From: Melanocharis versteri | Lineage: Eukaryota > Chordata > Aves > Passeriformes > Melanocharitidae | Direction: 5' to 3' | DNA: 64,000 nt | Assembly (NCBI GenBank): GCA_013397845.1 | Contig: VZTG01007197.1 | Coordinates: forward strand, 645,071-709,070 | In this document: piece after piece, positions 25,601-40,600 of the stretch | Layout: each line of letters starts with the position of its first letter | Numbering within the stretch: the stretch's first letter is position 1 | Made by a program: the position numbers and the translations under genes | The notes under the pieces: generated by a model | What the model was told of the DNA's origin: nothing | Database searches by the model: none | The model's input: only the letters and a program-made list of their open reading frames with translations

Positions 25601-28600
25601 GAGAGAAGTGGATGCAATACAGTAGAATCCAAAAGACAAAATCATCAGAAAACCAGAATTCAGTCTCCAGTATATGCTGACTTGTTCCTTCAGTGCTTCC
25701 TGCCCTGTGTCCCCCTCGAGGGCTCTGATTCTTTATTCGATTTTCTGCATTGCTAAATTGTTAATAATAAGAAAAACAATTTCAACATTGGTTAAAGAGC
25801 AAAATAATTTAAAAGAATATTTGCCTCTGTGTTAGGAATGGCCTTATATACAACCAGACAAAGTTTAAAATGGGTGTTGGACTTAAAAGGTCACAGAAGC
25901 ATTCCTGTAAGAAATTTTGCTCTAAGCAACTGAATTAAAACATTACATTAAAAATTCTCTGACAGATTTTGTCTCAGGATAAATATGAATAAAGGAGCAT
26001 CCTATCATTCAACTGAATGGCTTTTTATTCAGTTCTTCAGCTGGGAGGAAACCAAAGTAAAAATTACTTCCAATGTTGACATGTATAGCTTTATGACTCA
26101 AGGGTTAATTCTTTGAAGATTCAGCTGGATTTGAAAATCTTATCAGAATGTCCTTCGGAAAAAAATTACTTTTCATACTAAAACTCTCTCTTAAAATTTC
26201 TTGGTTGGATAAAATATTGGTAAGAGCATTGTAGAGATGTCAGTCCTTACTGGGTGATCAAAGGGAAAGAACAGAATACAAATTTCTTTTTGCATGACAA
26301 CAAAGGCCTGATTCATGATATTTCCTCATGGAACATCTACTGTGTATTTCAGTAATCACCATATCTGCAGTTTCATGGGGCAATAAAAGTACTTGAATTA
26401 GGCCAGGACTCTGAACCTAGTAATAGACATTTTAAAAGACTCTCTGACTAATGGTATGAAAGGTTTTCAGAATATTTGTTGCAGCATATAAGACAATATT
26501 TCACTGTGTGGTCCCATCTTACCTCATTGAAGGATAAAATAACAAAACCTTTGAAGAAACCCAGACAATTATGAATAAAAAGGTTGCAATTTTGGAACTG
26601 AAAGGTAGCATTCAAATTTCAAAGCTCAGTATAGAAGTTTACATGAAAAGAGATGTCATGCTGGCTGTGAAGCTAAAATAAATATGGTTGGACCAGGATG
26701 AAAAGTTACACAGGTCAGTGAAGTGAATACTTGACTAATGAGTAGCTGAAATAACTTGTCTGACTGAGGCTGGAAATAGGACAGGTCTTAACTTCTGGAG
26801 AAATAAACTTATCAACAGTAATGACAAAAAAGCTGTGAAAGGAAGCATAAAAAAGTGTTTAGTATTTCAGTTAGTTTTTCCATGAGCCATGGTGTCTGAG
26901 AAACAAAATAGTGTGGTGTGTGTTTTTCATTGCCAACAACCCAGAAAGACTGAGCGCTTAAGCATTTTCCTGTATCAGGAATCCCTACGGGGCTTCCTTG
27001 ATGTCTTCACCATATGAATTCTCACCAAACCTATTCGGTCAGTGGTGCCATAGTTGCTCATCATATCAGGAGCTAGGCTTGAGATTGCCTTTCAAACTGG
27101 GATGGTTGCTAGTTCATGGAATTGATATGTAGCCTAAGAGGAGTCAGTTTGGGTGTAGAGAACATTTCAGAGCTAATACGAAAGTGAGAAAAGAGGAGCT
27201 GGATACAGTGCCTTCTCCAACTATCTTACAGTCAAGTGTCAGGAAATGAAAAATCCAAACTCTCAGATGTTTATGGAATTTTACTGAATCACTAAATGGT
27301 CTCCTGTGTTTAAGGATGTAGGCAAACTTTCGTCCTACTTTCAGTGATGATTTATTTTGTTCTGCATGTAGTAGGAGAACCCATATGGGCAGTTATCCTC
27401 AGACAAGAGTATCCTTCAGCAGAGAGGGAAAAAATTGAGAAATTTTTAGACTGCTCTAACCTGATCTGCATGGACATGTCTGCCCAGGCATTCATTGAAG
27501 GCCCTTCTGTTATGTTTGTTGTCTCCAAAATATTTTGGAGAAGTTATAATTTGCCCCCTCTTCCTCTGCTTTGCTCTGCAGGGTAGTTTTTCAATGTTTT
27601 GAATGGCTTGTTTGTTTCAGGATTCACGGGAAAATCAATCCACAGAAACCCAGAAATCATTCTGTGTACTTGATATCATTTACCATCTGGGTAATCTCAG
27701 TTTCTCCTTGTGTTTTTCTTTTTGCTAAGCATATGCTTGCCCTTATTGCTGCTCTGCATAAAACAGAGAGGGCAAATATTCCCCCAAGTAACTGTAGATA
27801 ATCTCTTTTATAAACTGTTTGTATAGCTCTCTGGTCCAGCCCAAAGATAAACACATGCCAGAGGATCAACATTTTATGAACTGTTCACAGACAACACAGT
27901 GTAGAGAGCTTAGCAAATGAGTAATCAGAAAATGACTCATTTCTGAGAGTGCTGTTCCATTACCAGGTAATTGTTATTCAGAGAGAATGGATTTTTTTTT
28001 GTGTGCGTGTTTTTGGAGCAGGAAAAGGGAAACAACATATTTACCCCTTTGTTGAAGGAGTGTACTTTCCTTCTTCAGTAATCCAGATTTTAGGAAACTT
28101 ATCGTGTTCTCATCTTTTATATGACCTCTTTCAGTCACTGGCTGATTTTGTCTACAGTTATGAAGTACCATCCAGAGGTGAAAATTCTGGAGCTTTATAT
28201 TTCATACTGCTTTAAACATAACTGCATGTGCAAAATATGTGTTGTAGAAAACTCCCCACTTTTATTCTCTCACCTCCAAAAGTGCATGGCAATCCATCAC
28301 TGGGCAGCTTTGGTTGGAGCACATCTATAAAGGTGCCATGGAAAAATTTTCCTCAGACATACTTTTTTGGCTATGATTCCCCTCAGCTCACACAAAGCTG
28401 TTGAAGCTGTTAAAGTAAATTAAATCAGTGCAGGCTGCCATTTGCCTTGGGGAGGAACAGGACTTGTGGCAGCTGGGGGAACTAAACGAATTTGCACTGA
28501 TGGTTATATTTGATGTTATGTAATACTGATTGAAGAACAAGCAAGAAACACCCATGGAATGTCTTAGGGAAAAGTCTTATCTCCAAACACTCCAAACAAA

Positions 28601-31600
28601 CCATTTGGCTTTCAATATTTCTTGAGATCATATGATCTTTACCCAAGTCTTCATACACCAGAAATAAAATACAATGAGAAACATGGCGAGGACGGTGAGT
28701 CTAACTGCAGCAGACAGCAAGCAGCTTGTGGGAGCTACTGTTTTTCTAATCTGATTTTTAATAAGAGAAGTGGTTTTAAGTCTGGCAAGAATTTGATTTT
28801 CTGCCCAAACGCATGCTGTCAGATGAAAAGAACGCACTGTACATTAGCTGCTAAACAGATTAACTTTCGTAATTTGCAGTTGTTTTAAAGAGTAACAAAT
28901 TCATTGCTAGATTAAGCAATCTATACAGAAATGCTTAATCCTATTAAATGTCTGAAAAGCTTGAAAGCTGAAGATCTGGTTTATGTGTCCTTTTGCTGGC
29001 AGCTATATGGTTTTCAAAAAAGTTTTAAGAATATTTGCATAACTGACTATAATCAGGGAAGTCATCACACTTTTAAATACGAATTTCAGAGGAATTTAGA
29101 ATAAGGGCTGGTTTATTTTTACTTCTCTTTTTTCAGAAAAAATATTCAGTGATCAGATTTCCATCTTGCTTGCACTGAGAAATTTCCAGATATTTCCACT
29201 TATCTCAGTGAAAATCCTAAGCTAGACACACTGCTGGTAAAAAAGGATGGAGTTCTTTTGGCATACATGAGGTTGCCGGTCTCCATTAGCAGAGGTGTCA
29301 GCCCATTTTGTTTCTTATCTTTGCGCTTTTTAGAGTAAGCAAAAAGAAGCATATTGTATTATATTCAGGAGATAAATTTGAGAGATAATTATGTCATTTT
29401 GTCTTCTGCTCTAGAAGTTTCAGTGGTATAGGGTCCAAACCTTCCATCCTGTTTGAGGAGCAGCTATTTGTGTTGTGAGAATTAGGCTGTATTAAAGCAA
29501 TATATGAAAAAAGGTTGTCATGACTGGGTCGTTTTCAGTTTGAAGTGATTTTGTGTTGTACGTGTTTCTTGTAGTTTAGGTTTGGGGATTTTGGAGGCGG
29601 GCTCTTTTTTGGTCAGAAAACGAATAGCAGTTCTTTGGTAAATAAATGACTTCTTTTTGCAGTTTCTGTAGTAACATAAGAATACTTTAGAAATGAATGA
29701 CCTCCTACAGGCAGAATAGCACAAATTCAAGTGACATTTTCTTACAATGAGGTTTTTAGCATATCCCAGGGACTTTACGTAATGGTCAGACTGCATAGTG
29801 CTGCTTCCGTCCTGACAGAAACAAGCACTCAGTGTCCTCAGGGGATTTAACGCTCTATCATGCATTTTTAAAATTATACATTCCAAGATTTTTGAGTGTG
29901 ACATTTAAAACTGACTTGATAATCTGTGGAAAATTATCTTAGTTTTATCTAGGAAATGAAATATATACCAGAAAAAAACCCCAGCAGGGGAAGGTTGAGT
30001 GAATAAGAAGATATTTCTATACTATGTTAACTGAATAAGTGAGTAACTTTTGGAAAAGACATGAAGAATATTAAAGGGACTGAATATGAATGCCTGTTGG
30101 CATTATCCTAGATCGGGGGCTCAGGACTGCTCTGGCCAAAGTCCCTCTGTTTTGGGTTAGAACTCTCCTGGTTGGCATCTTCGTGCCTTTCTGCAGAAGA
30201 GAAGAAATCTGCTCTAATAGGGTCATGTGAGGATGCCTCTGTGTAGTAAGTCTTTGGCTGCCCCCTGCACCACGGCCACATCCTCTCTCTACTTGCCTGA
30301 GGGCTGGTTTCTAACCACTTTAGGTCTTGGAGGGAGGGATATCAGCCCAACCAAGTGACTGCTTCCTCCAGTGCTGAGGAGAGTTTGACCATTAGAGTAA
30401 CACTGAAGTGGTCCTGCTATCGTCTCATCTGATGCATGCACTTGGATCCCTGGCTGGGGCAACCTAGCCTGCTGACACAATGGGATACTCCTGACTTTTG
30501 CCCCTTGTAAACAAGGCAGGACTCAGGCCAGAATATTTTGATCTGTGCCTTTGCAAGTGAAGGCTTATTTAGTTGATTCTGACATTTTAGGATGCTGGCT
30601 TACAGAAATCCTATGTTTAACTTAAATGAAAGTTGGCTTTGCACAAAATTTACCACCACAGATCGATTTTGAAACCTGATTTAAAAATCACATACGGAAA
30701 GCCGTTTAAACTTTGGGCCCAAATTGCATGTAAAAATCCCACTGAGATCAGCTGGTGCTGTGTAAATGTCTCTGAGGGGAAAGGCCATTTGAATAAGGAC
30801 ATTTGATTTTTATGAATGTCAACATTTTAATTTTAGCTGATTCAGTCTTGTGTTCAATAACAACAGTGATTGCTGGAGAGCTACGGGAAGTAAGCCAAGT
30901 GGACAGAGGGAAACTGTTTTAATATCATATTGTGTCTCTGGCACACTACAGTGGAAAAACTTAATATGGAAACTGGACATTGCAGAACTCCAGAACAGGG
31001 TATAAAAGCACCTGACTGAAAGTTACCAAGTGAATTTTTGAGAATGTGTCTGCTCTAAGCAATGGTAGAGATGTACAGGGGACTGTAGGTAGTGAAAAAT
31101 GCTCTGAGCTAAAAACTGCCGTAGCGAATCTGACAGCCTGAAGTTGGTGACTGCCTTGCTCTCCCAGGCAGGGATTTGACCTGTCCATGCAAGCACTTTG
31201 TTTTCCTGTGTACGTACTCACCACGGCCTACAGCTGTGCTTACACCAGCTGGTTTGATGCTCCAGAGCATCATAAGACCTCGTGCCTGTCAGGGAATAAT
31301 TTTAAAAACCAACTCCGTCCTTGTTTGCTGATGTCTTGGGGGCTGTATGAAGTGATGAACATACACTAGCTTCCATTTCAAGTCAAGAAAAAGCAGGAGT
31401 CTTTTGATAGCCAGCCAGCATTTTTCTTTCTTACAATGTGCTTTGTCTCTCTATGCACTTTATCCATCCTATTTAAACAAGCAGGCAAGAAGTGGATGTT
31501 CAACAAGCATTTCTGAACACATTGACCAGAGAAAAAAAATGAGTGTTCAGGTGTTACAGTTGTAGATTTTTGTGTGTACATGAAATGTAAGCAAGTTACA

Positions 31601-34600
31601 CAGGAATTTTGTTTTAATCCAAGGGAAGAATATTTCATAGGTCTTATTGTGTGTTTGCTAGTGACCACGTTATACCAGTGTTATTGTGGAGCACAGATGT
31701 GTTTCTTGACTCTGAGCGTAGCAGCTTTGATAATATTTCATGGAATCCTAATAGTTTTAAGACTTAAGTTGGACTGCATCTTGAACATAGCTGTTCCCCT
31801 AATAATAAATAAAAAAACCCTCACTTCTGGGAGATCAAGTGAAGCAGAAAAAAGCTGTGAGTGAACTTCCACCTCACACGTGAGGTGCAAATCAAGTTAG
31901 CGTGTTATGTTAAAGAAATGTTCTCGGTTGCAGTGTAACATATAAAAAGTCTAATTTCCCTTAGTAGGTAAGTTGTCTTGTCAGCAGTTTCCAACTATTT
32001 GAAGTAAAAATTTTCCATTTAGTTCTAGTGGTTTGGTAGAAATCCCAGTTCCTTTTCCCTCTTTTACCTTGCCTTATAAAAAAGACATTTAGTTCCAAAG
32101 AATATTTCTTTCAGAACCAACATATTACAGTAACTGCTGTTCATTATAGTCCATTCCAAACAAATTATTTTTCTCTGTTATTTAATGACCTCAATAATGA
32201 CTTAATCAATAAGGGTTTTAAATAAGAAGTTATTTTTGCAGTATTTCCAACATATATCATTAGCTGTAGTATCCAAGAGTAGACTTGCAAAAAATTGTGC
32301 TGTGGTAGCAGATACTTTAATACTGAAATCATGTTGTGGCAGAGCCATGTTTTAAAGTAGCCAAAATAAAGTGACTTGTATATTTATATTACATTAAAAT
32401 ATGGAAAGAAAGGTTTTTATTGTGGGACATCTGTGCATTCTATCAAGTTAGGTTTTCCATATTTTTTCCATTTGGATTGCCTTAATATTTTTTTTATTGT
32501 ATGAAAAAGCCAAGATTTGAGAGTAGGAGCTTAAGAGCAGACAGAAAAATTGGTGTAATTTACTTTTGAAGGCAAATCTTTTCTTCAGGCTTCCAGGAAA
32601 AATGTTATTTGGAGTTAAGATTCTGCCCTGGCTTTCATTTAATGCAGTCACTGAATTTGGTGAAACTTCATGAAGCATGAGCTGAATCAGACCTTTTCAC
32701 TATAACTTTTTCAGTATATGCAATCACTGCTGTGAAATGATAAGTGAACTTTACCAAACCCTCTGTATCTTAACATTTTTTTTAAAGAGAAGATGCCATA
32801 AATTGTGGTAATTTAGATTGTGAGGCTAAAAATCAGTTTGAAGGGTACAATTGTAAGAACTTTTGCAGAGTTAGGATGGAAAAAGAACTGTCTCCAGAAA
32901 AACATCATGGAAAGTCCCTAAGACTTAATTAAAATCAGAAACCCCTCACAACACATGTTCTGTTAGCTGTATTTGAGAGTCATCTTCATGATTGTTGTGG
33001 TACCCTCTAATTCTGTATTCTGTGTAGCTGGTGAATCTTTGATAGGTTGATGTTAATTTCTATTCATTGTTAAGAAAAGTGGAGTTAGTTGGCTCACTTT
33101 TAATGAAGTAGCACTGGAAATGAGATGTTTCTAAACCAAATTCTCTACAGATAATCTTGTCTGCTCCAGTGGGGTTGAGTTTGGAAATGTTGCAGATTGT
33201 GGTGGAAGTAAAAGACAAATGAATATGAAAAATTAAAACTCAGTATATGACCTTGGGCAACTTGTGGCTCAGACTGAAACTGCTTCAGGCTTCTGAATGT
33301 AGTGAGGTCTGTTCTTGCAATGAGACTAAGTAGTGGAAATTGGATAAGTATTGAATTCCTCTGTGTTCAAAGAATTTTGATTCTGGTCCTGTGGCTGCTA
33401 GGGATTAGTATAGGGATATATTTTTATCAGCGAGGGTAAAACTTAACTGTGATGCCATGAGGCCACCCCAAGTGTTTAAGTCCTCTTGCTAAGCAAGAGT
33501 CTCTCAGGAATGTCCTGTACGGTGAGAAATCCCACAGAGAATACACACCAAAGAACTGAGTGCTTCTTTGTCTATGTGGATCTGGTTTCATAAAGCCCTT
33601 TTGCAGATTTTGCTATGGTGAGGCTGTTGCACTAAATCTACCAGTCAGTGCTCCTTTCCTGCCATCAAAAGCAAGCCATTGCAACAGGAAAATTGAACAT
33701 ATGTTATAAATGTACAGTAAGCATTAAACAGAGACGCTCCTTTCACTGCACCACTTTAGACCCATGAGCTTCACTTTTAAACAGAGGAATTACTGTGTGT
33801 TAGGTGAGTCACATATCCGGCCGACAACTGGATTTCACAGGCTAATGAGCTGCTTCCTTTGTTCCAAGCTGCCTGAAACAAACTACAGGGAGGAAAGAGG
33901 TATAGGTCTTATAAATGGAAAGATGGAGAGTATTTTCTCCAGTAAATGTGGGATGATGTAAACACATTGCAAATTAGTTGCGAACATAAAATGAAATAGC
34001 TGATCTGATAAGTGGGACTCTGGAAGATACCAGTACTAATAAATAAGAAAATAAAGTTGTCAGAGAAAGGACTCTGACTAATTAGAGGGCTGGGCAATCA
34101 CCAACCACATGAAGTTCAGTAAGGGAAAGTGCCAGATTCTGGACCTGGGATGGGGCAGCCCTGGATGGATGTACAGAGTAGGGAATGAGATGCTGGAAAG
34201 CAGTGCCATGGAAAGGGACCCACTGAGGGTCCTGGTTAATGGAAAGTTGAATATGAGAGGGAAGACGGGCAGACATTTATCTTTTCTCTGTGGTGACCAG
34301 TGACAGGACTGAGGGAATGGCCTGAAGTTGTGTCAGGGGAGGTTTAGGTTGGATATTAGAAATAGGTTCTTCATCCAGAGGTTGTTTGGGCACTGAACAG
34401 GCTCCCCAGGGCAGTGGTCACAGCACCAGACCTGACAGAGCTCAAGAAGTGTGTGGACAATTCTCTCAGGCACATGGTGTGACTCCTGGGGATGGTGCTT
34501 TGCAGGGCCAGGAGCTGGACTTGATGATCCTGTTGGGTCCCTTCCAACTCAGCAGATTCTGTGATTCTGTGAAAAGTCTCCATTATTTAACCCTAGAAAA

Positions 34601-37600
34601 AAGTTACATACACAACGATGAAAATGAATAAATGAAATAAAATCATTTTTTGAGAGTTAAAATTTACCTGAGTGAGCTGCACCACATTTAAGCTCTGGCT
34701 TTATTCTAGGTCTTTGAATACTGCCATTATTATTTTGCATATTCTAAAGCACAACTGCTAAGTGTTTTACATGGTAAGGATAGGATCATTTGTAGTCTGA
34801 AGTTAGCTTTAAGCATTTTGTTGAAACATTAATCTGTTTTCTCTTGGAACTACCATCATATGTTATTGAAAATAATATTGATGGGAAAAGTTTGGTTTAG
34901 CTCCTAAGATCATTTGACTTTTACATTTGGACTTTGCTAACTTTCACTATTTGTATTTAAGAGACAAATTGCTGTTTTCTTTCTTGCAGAACGCGGTTCA
35001 CCACGTAATTTGGTTACCACAGACATAACTGACACTACAGTTGGGTTATCATGGACACCAGCTCCTGGAACAGTTAGCCATTACAGGATAGTATGGAAAT
35101 CACTCTATGATGATACCATGGGAGAGAAGGCAGTCCCTGGTAATACAGTGGATGCTGTGATAGAGGGCTTGGAGCCAGAGACTAAGTACAGGGTTTCAGT
35201 ATATGCAGCCTACAGCAGCGGAGAAGGAGACCCAGTAGAAGGAGAGGCTTTTACTGATGGTAAGTGTAGTACATTACCACCATTTGTAACATTCTGTTTT
35301 TGATGAAATTATAATTTTTTGAACAAAATAGACCTTATTTTTCTTAATATTTTGTTTTGTTTTGTTTTGTTTTGCCTTTTTTTTTTCATGAAAAGTTTCC
35401 CCAAACCAAAATGTTACCTCAGCTCAGTCAATTCTGGCATTTTATTGGACCATTAAAAAACCCACAAAATCTCTTCTATGTTATGTAGGCTTGGATTCAG
35501 TGAGAATTACTTCCAAGTTAAGATATGATTTTGTCTGCATATTAGTCTGAAGTCAGTCTTTCATAAGTTTGGTGTGACTGCTGAAAATCAGGTGGAGGAA
35601 ATATGGATAGAGCAAGGAGGAAAGATGGGGTAAATTCCCACAGAATCAATGAGTTTCCTTTCCAAGTTATTGCCCTTCCAATCTTCACAGTCCTCAAACT
35701 GAGGCTCACTGGGTGATTTTGATGTTTGTTATTTACCTTCCTGGGGCTCTTCTTTTTCTTATTTGCCAAACACTATGTTGTATTTGTCAAAGCAGGCTCA
35801 AGCCTCTCATGCAGTGTAGACAAAGTGAAAAAACACAGAGACCAGGGATGGCTTGTTGCCATAGCGAGAAGTGGCAAGTAAAGGAGCCAGAATGAATGAA
35901 GGGATGCCCCGGACAGGCTTGACATTTCTGTTGTTTGCCTAAAGGGGCCATGGGAAGACAAAGCCTGAGGGAGAGCCCTGGGGAAGCATCATGTGTGTTT
36001 ACATGTTCTTGTGCTCTGTCCTAAGCGTCTGTTTTGACTACTGTTGGAGACAGGCTGCTGAACTACATTAACCTTTGTCCTTGACCCAGTGCAGTTGTTC
36101 TTAAGGTTTTGCAAGAGTAGTGATTGCTGCTGTTAGTAAGAGCTGACTCCCCGGAGTCAAAGCAGACTGCTGTCCCACGGCTTCCTTTGCTCAAGCACAA
36201 CAACACCGGCTGTCCTAGCTGTTCTAGGTTAAGCAGGCAGCTTAGCCATATCATTTGTGCTGACTCTCTGTGTGCTGACTGAGAGAACCTGTTATCAGGC
36301 CTATCAATAGCCCCAGACCTGGGGCTAACAGCCTGAGACTAATATTTTATCTTTCTAGTACACACACAATTAGAAATTGTCAGTTCCTAGGAATGACAAA
36401 GCCTACCTTACTATGTGATGAAATACTGACCAATTCCACTATGCCAAGAAGATTCAGCTTTGCCAAAACCTAGATGGCTTATTTTGGCTGACAGCCAGCA
36501 TTGCATACCTGTCAGTTCACTTGGGATTATTTATACCATTTGTACGGTCTGGAAAATATCTCTTAGAAGCTGAATGCTGCAATTTGTCGAGAAAATGCTT
36601 TATTAGTTCATGGGCTTATTTCAACACATATGCTATGTTGTGATGAGTGATTTTCCAAGCATTTGGAAAGTCACTCACCTCTATTTGCAGGATAGTTTGT
36701 ATGGGGTTCAACAGCCAGCTCTTTAGGTATTCACCAGTACCTTATCAGACCTGTAAAGTCAAAACTTAAACTCTATAGGACACTGTGTTAATGAAAATCA
36801 ATGACTTTATAATTTATCACATTCATTTGAGAGTGCTGAATCCATAATTTAATGGATGACTGAAAAGCAAGACTAAATGAAACATCCAATTATGCTGTGT
36901 CATCATGTGTTTTATACTTCCCCCTTTTTTGTCTCAGTAGTGAAAAGCACACTTCCATTTGTTTAGTCCATTACAATTAAAAAATAAGTAACAATGGCTG
37001 GTGAGATTCTCCTGTGTCTTCCCCACAATCAAATACTGCTACTTTAAAGAGGGCAATTTTATTTTTTAATACGGCAGAACTAATTTCGTAGTCATGCATT
37101 TGAATATATCTCTATATGATAAAGTAAAAATTTATCCGTATTTTTACACTGAAAAGTGTCACCAAATGCCAGGACTGTGACAGTAGACAACGAGACAGAA
37201 AATACAATGAGAGTTATATGGCAGCCTTCGCCCGGGAAAGTCTTGTCTTATCGTGTGAACTACCGACCACGCAGCGGAGGAAGACAAATGTTTGGAAGAG
37301 TAAATGCTCCTACTACAAGTATAGTGTTAAAGCGACTTAAGCCCCGAACTACGTATGACATAACCGTTGTTCCAATCTATGACTTTGGAAATGGGAAATC
37401 AAGAAAAGGAGAAGGAACAACAGGTATGTACCACTAGGTTGTACAGGATTTCATAATGCAAGTTTTGTGCTTAAAATTAATAATCTTGTACATAGAACAG
37501 CATGGTGGAGTCTGCCAAGATCATGAACTGACAGGCAAATAAAAGAAAGTGTTAGAGGTTGAGAAGAGAGTTTGATTTGTTTGAAATTTCACTGTGGCAT

Positions 37601-40600
37601 AGGCTGGGCACAGCTTCTTGCTGTTGATATTAAAAGGTGTAAATATGGTGTAAAATCTGTTTGAAAATACTAGACTTGTTTTGAAATGCTGTCATCAGAA
37701 GTTCAAAGAAGGTATTTTGTGAGGAAGACAGACTGCTTAATCAAGTGTTGCCAGCTGTTTCATAATTTGCCTTTTGCTTGTGGGTATTGATTAAATAGCT
37801 ACCCAGCATCCTGTTATTTAGGTTTGTCTTCTCTGGTCACCATATTTTCTCTGTAAAACCCAAGGTACTAAAAAGGAGAAGTAGATGATTTTGAAGATTC
37901 ATCTATGGAAGTCTGACTTCATCATCTTTTGGACAGGCTGTCTTCTCCCTCAGAAAATGAAACTCTAAAACATTTATTAAGTCTCAGTGAAGGCATTTTT
38001 GTGGTAGAGACAAAACTCATTTTCTGCTCTACCTTTAGTATGAATGTAATGCTGATTTTACATTTTGTAAGGAAATATTCTCTAAATGTTCAGATTAACC
38101 AGATTTAGTGTCAGTTTTCTGCTTCCATAGATGGAAAGTTATTACCAAAAGGGATTCTTTTTTAAGATGTTTCTGCCTATGTGACACTAGTGCCATTCAC
38201 TGAGGTGCTCTGTAAATAGTTCTTGCCATTCTCTGTTCTCTGAATATATGTTGTATTGAATAGTGACAGGAAGTAAGATAAAGGTATCCTAACAGTGAAG
38301 ATATCAGCACCTCAGTAACTGAAGAAAGGCTTCTTCTTAACCTAAAATTTGGTTGATATAAAGGAGTCATGAAAACTTGATCAGCTCTTGACCAATACCT
38401 AGTTTTTTAATGCTGAAAATTATACTGAGATAAATTTTAGATCATCCAGCTGATTTTGATTTTTGAACTCTTCATCTTGATACAGATATGCCTCTCTGCT
38501 TTTAGTCTAAATAACTGTGGTGGTACACAGTCTTTGGAAGCAAGTGGAGCCTGAGTCATCCTTTTAGTTGAAGCTTTAGTTGAAATTAGTCATGATAATT
38601 CAGGGAGTATGATGAGAGATGAGACAGAGAATCTGTACTTTTCCTTGTGAATGGGAGTGTATCCACTGTTTCCCAGCAGAATTCACAATTTGAGGACATT
38701 TATGATTTTTCTGCTGTAGTTAGACAGTTGCATAGGCACAGGGACAAGGCAAACTCTTTTTTCCCCTCCATCTTTCATGCCAAAGCTATAGTGGTAACTT
38801 TCCGTTTACTCTAATTCCCATTTTTTTTGCAACTTTGAGATTACACTGCTGCATTATTTTCCATGACTGCGCTTTAGAGTTGCACAGAAGCAAAAGCTGC
38901 ACACAATGCAGAAGCTAGCAGCAGCTCGTTAACCATTCTGTCTGTGAGTACTGCCCTGCAGTGGGCGGCTGTTAGAATTCTGAGGAAGTTGTTCTTGACC
39001 TAAAAACCTCAAGCTGTTTGGCTGGCACTCCTCTGAAGAATTGTTTTTTGACACACTGCCACACCTGTGGCTGGTGAAGTTGCTTTAGCTGCCAGGCAAT
39101 TTATCCCTCGGTCTGTTGACTGCAGAGGGAGCCTCAACAATAGAATTAGCCCATGTACCCATTGGTTAGACAGCTAAAATTAAGTAACAGGAATCTCACC
39201 TGTCATTTCTTAATACTTGTCTTTGTGTCTAAAGAAATGAACAAAGAGTTTAGAACTGTCACTAGTACTAGATTTGTGTATATATTTTTACTTAAAAGCA
39301 TACTTGCTGATTTTTTTCCATGTGCAGACCTGATCTAAACTCTTTTGTTTCCCACCCTTTCAGCCTCTCCCTTTAAGCCACCTCGAAATCTGAGAACTTC
39401 TGATTCGACTATGTCAAGTTTCCGAGTAACCTGGGAGCCAGCCCCAGGGAGAGTGAAGGGGTACAAAGTAACTTTCCACCCTACTGAAGATGATGGGAGT
39501 CTTGGAGAATTAATAGTGGGGCCATACGACAGCACAGTGGTACTGGAGGAGCTTAGGTATGGATATTTCCTCACGTTGGCTTTTACATCACTTGTGGTAT
39601 TCTCACAGGAACTGAAGGAGGCCAGGATATAGGCTGGAGGTGTATTCTGTATTTCATATATGAGAAAGATAATGGAATGCTGGAGGATATTTGGGATTAC
39701 TAAAGTTTTCTCTCAAAAGTTTCTTGTCTCATGTTTCTAAAAAGATGCTTTGTTTAGTTCTTGATTCATTTTCTCAGAGGCTTGGATTTTTAAAGCAGGC
39801 TTCACACCAAGTCAAAGTCTGTTAGACAAATATAGTAAATATAATTAAAATAGGATCATTAAGTCAAAGAATCATACAGTCACAGAATGGTTTGGGTTGA
39901 AAGGGACCTTAAAGATCATCTAGTTCCAACCTCATTGACACGGGCACCTTCCACTAGATGAGGTTGCTCAAAGCTCCATCCAACCTGGCCTTGATGTTCT
40001 GGGATGGGATACCCACAACTTCTCTGGGCAACCTCTTCAATGGTTACACCACCCTCACAGTAAAGAGCTTCTTCCTAATATCTGACCTAAATCTATGCTC
40101 AGTTTAAAGCCATTATTCTTTGTCCTATCACTATATGCCCTCGTCAGAAGTGCCTCTCCAGCTTTCTTTAGGCTCCCTTTAGGTGCCTGGAAGCCTATCA
40201 TAAGGTCTCCCCAGACCCTTCTCTTCTCTAGGCTGGACAACCCCAACTCTCAGCCTATCTTCACAGGATAGGTGTTCCATCCCTCTGATCATCTTTTTTG
40301 ATCTTCCTCTGGACTCATTACAAGAGGTCCAAGCCCTTCTTACACTGGCGGCTCCAGAGCTGGATGCTGTATTTCAGGGGGGGACTCACATGAGCAGAAT
40401 AGAGGATGAGAATTGCCTCCCTTGACCTGATGATCGCTTCTTGTGATGCAGCTCGGGCATCGCTCCCAGTCCCTGCATGTGCCTTCTGTGACCTTCCAGC
40501 AGTGTGGCTGGGGCACTTTTCACTGAAGACTGAGGCAAAAATATAATTCAGTACCTCAGCCTTCTCTCTATCCTGTAAACAAGTCTCCTGCTTTCTTCTG

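Noticed and set aside
27344..28330. Cluster of open frames in intron 13 as a nested gene
   Set aside because: The frames are short, on both strands, with composition typical of non-coding DNA and no conserved motif.
36040..36330. Somewhat GC-richer stretch in intron 14 as an LTR
   Set aside because: I see no matching partner, terminal TG...CA with target-site duplication, or known avian LTR motif that I can defend.
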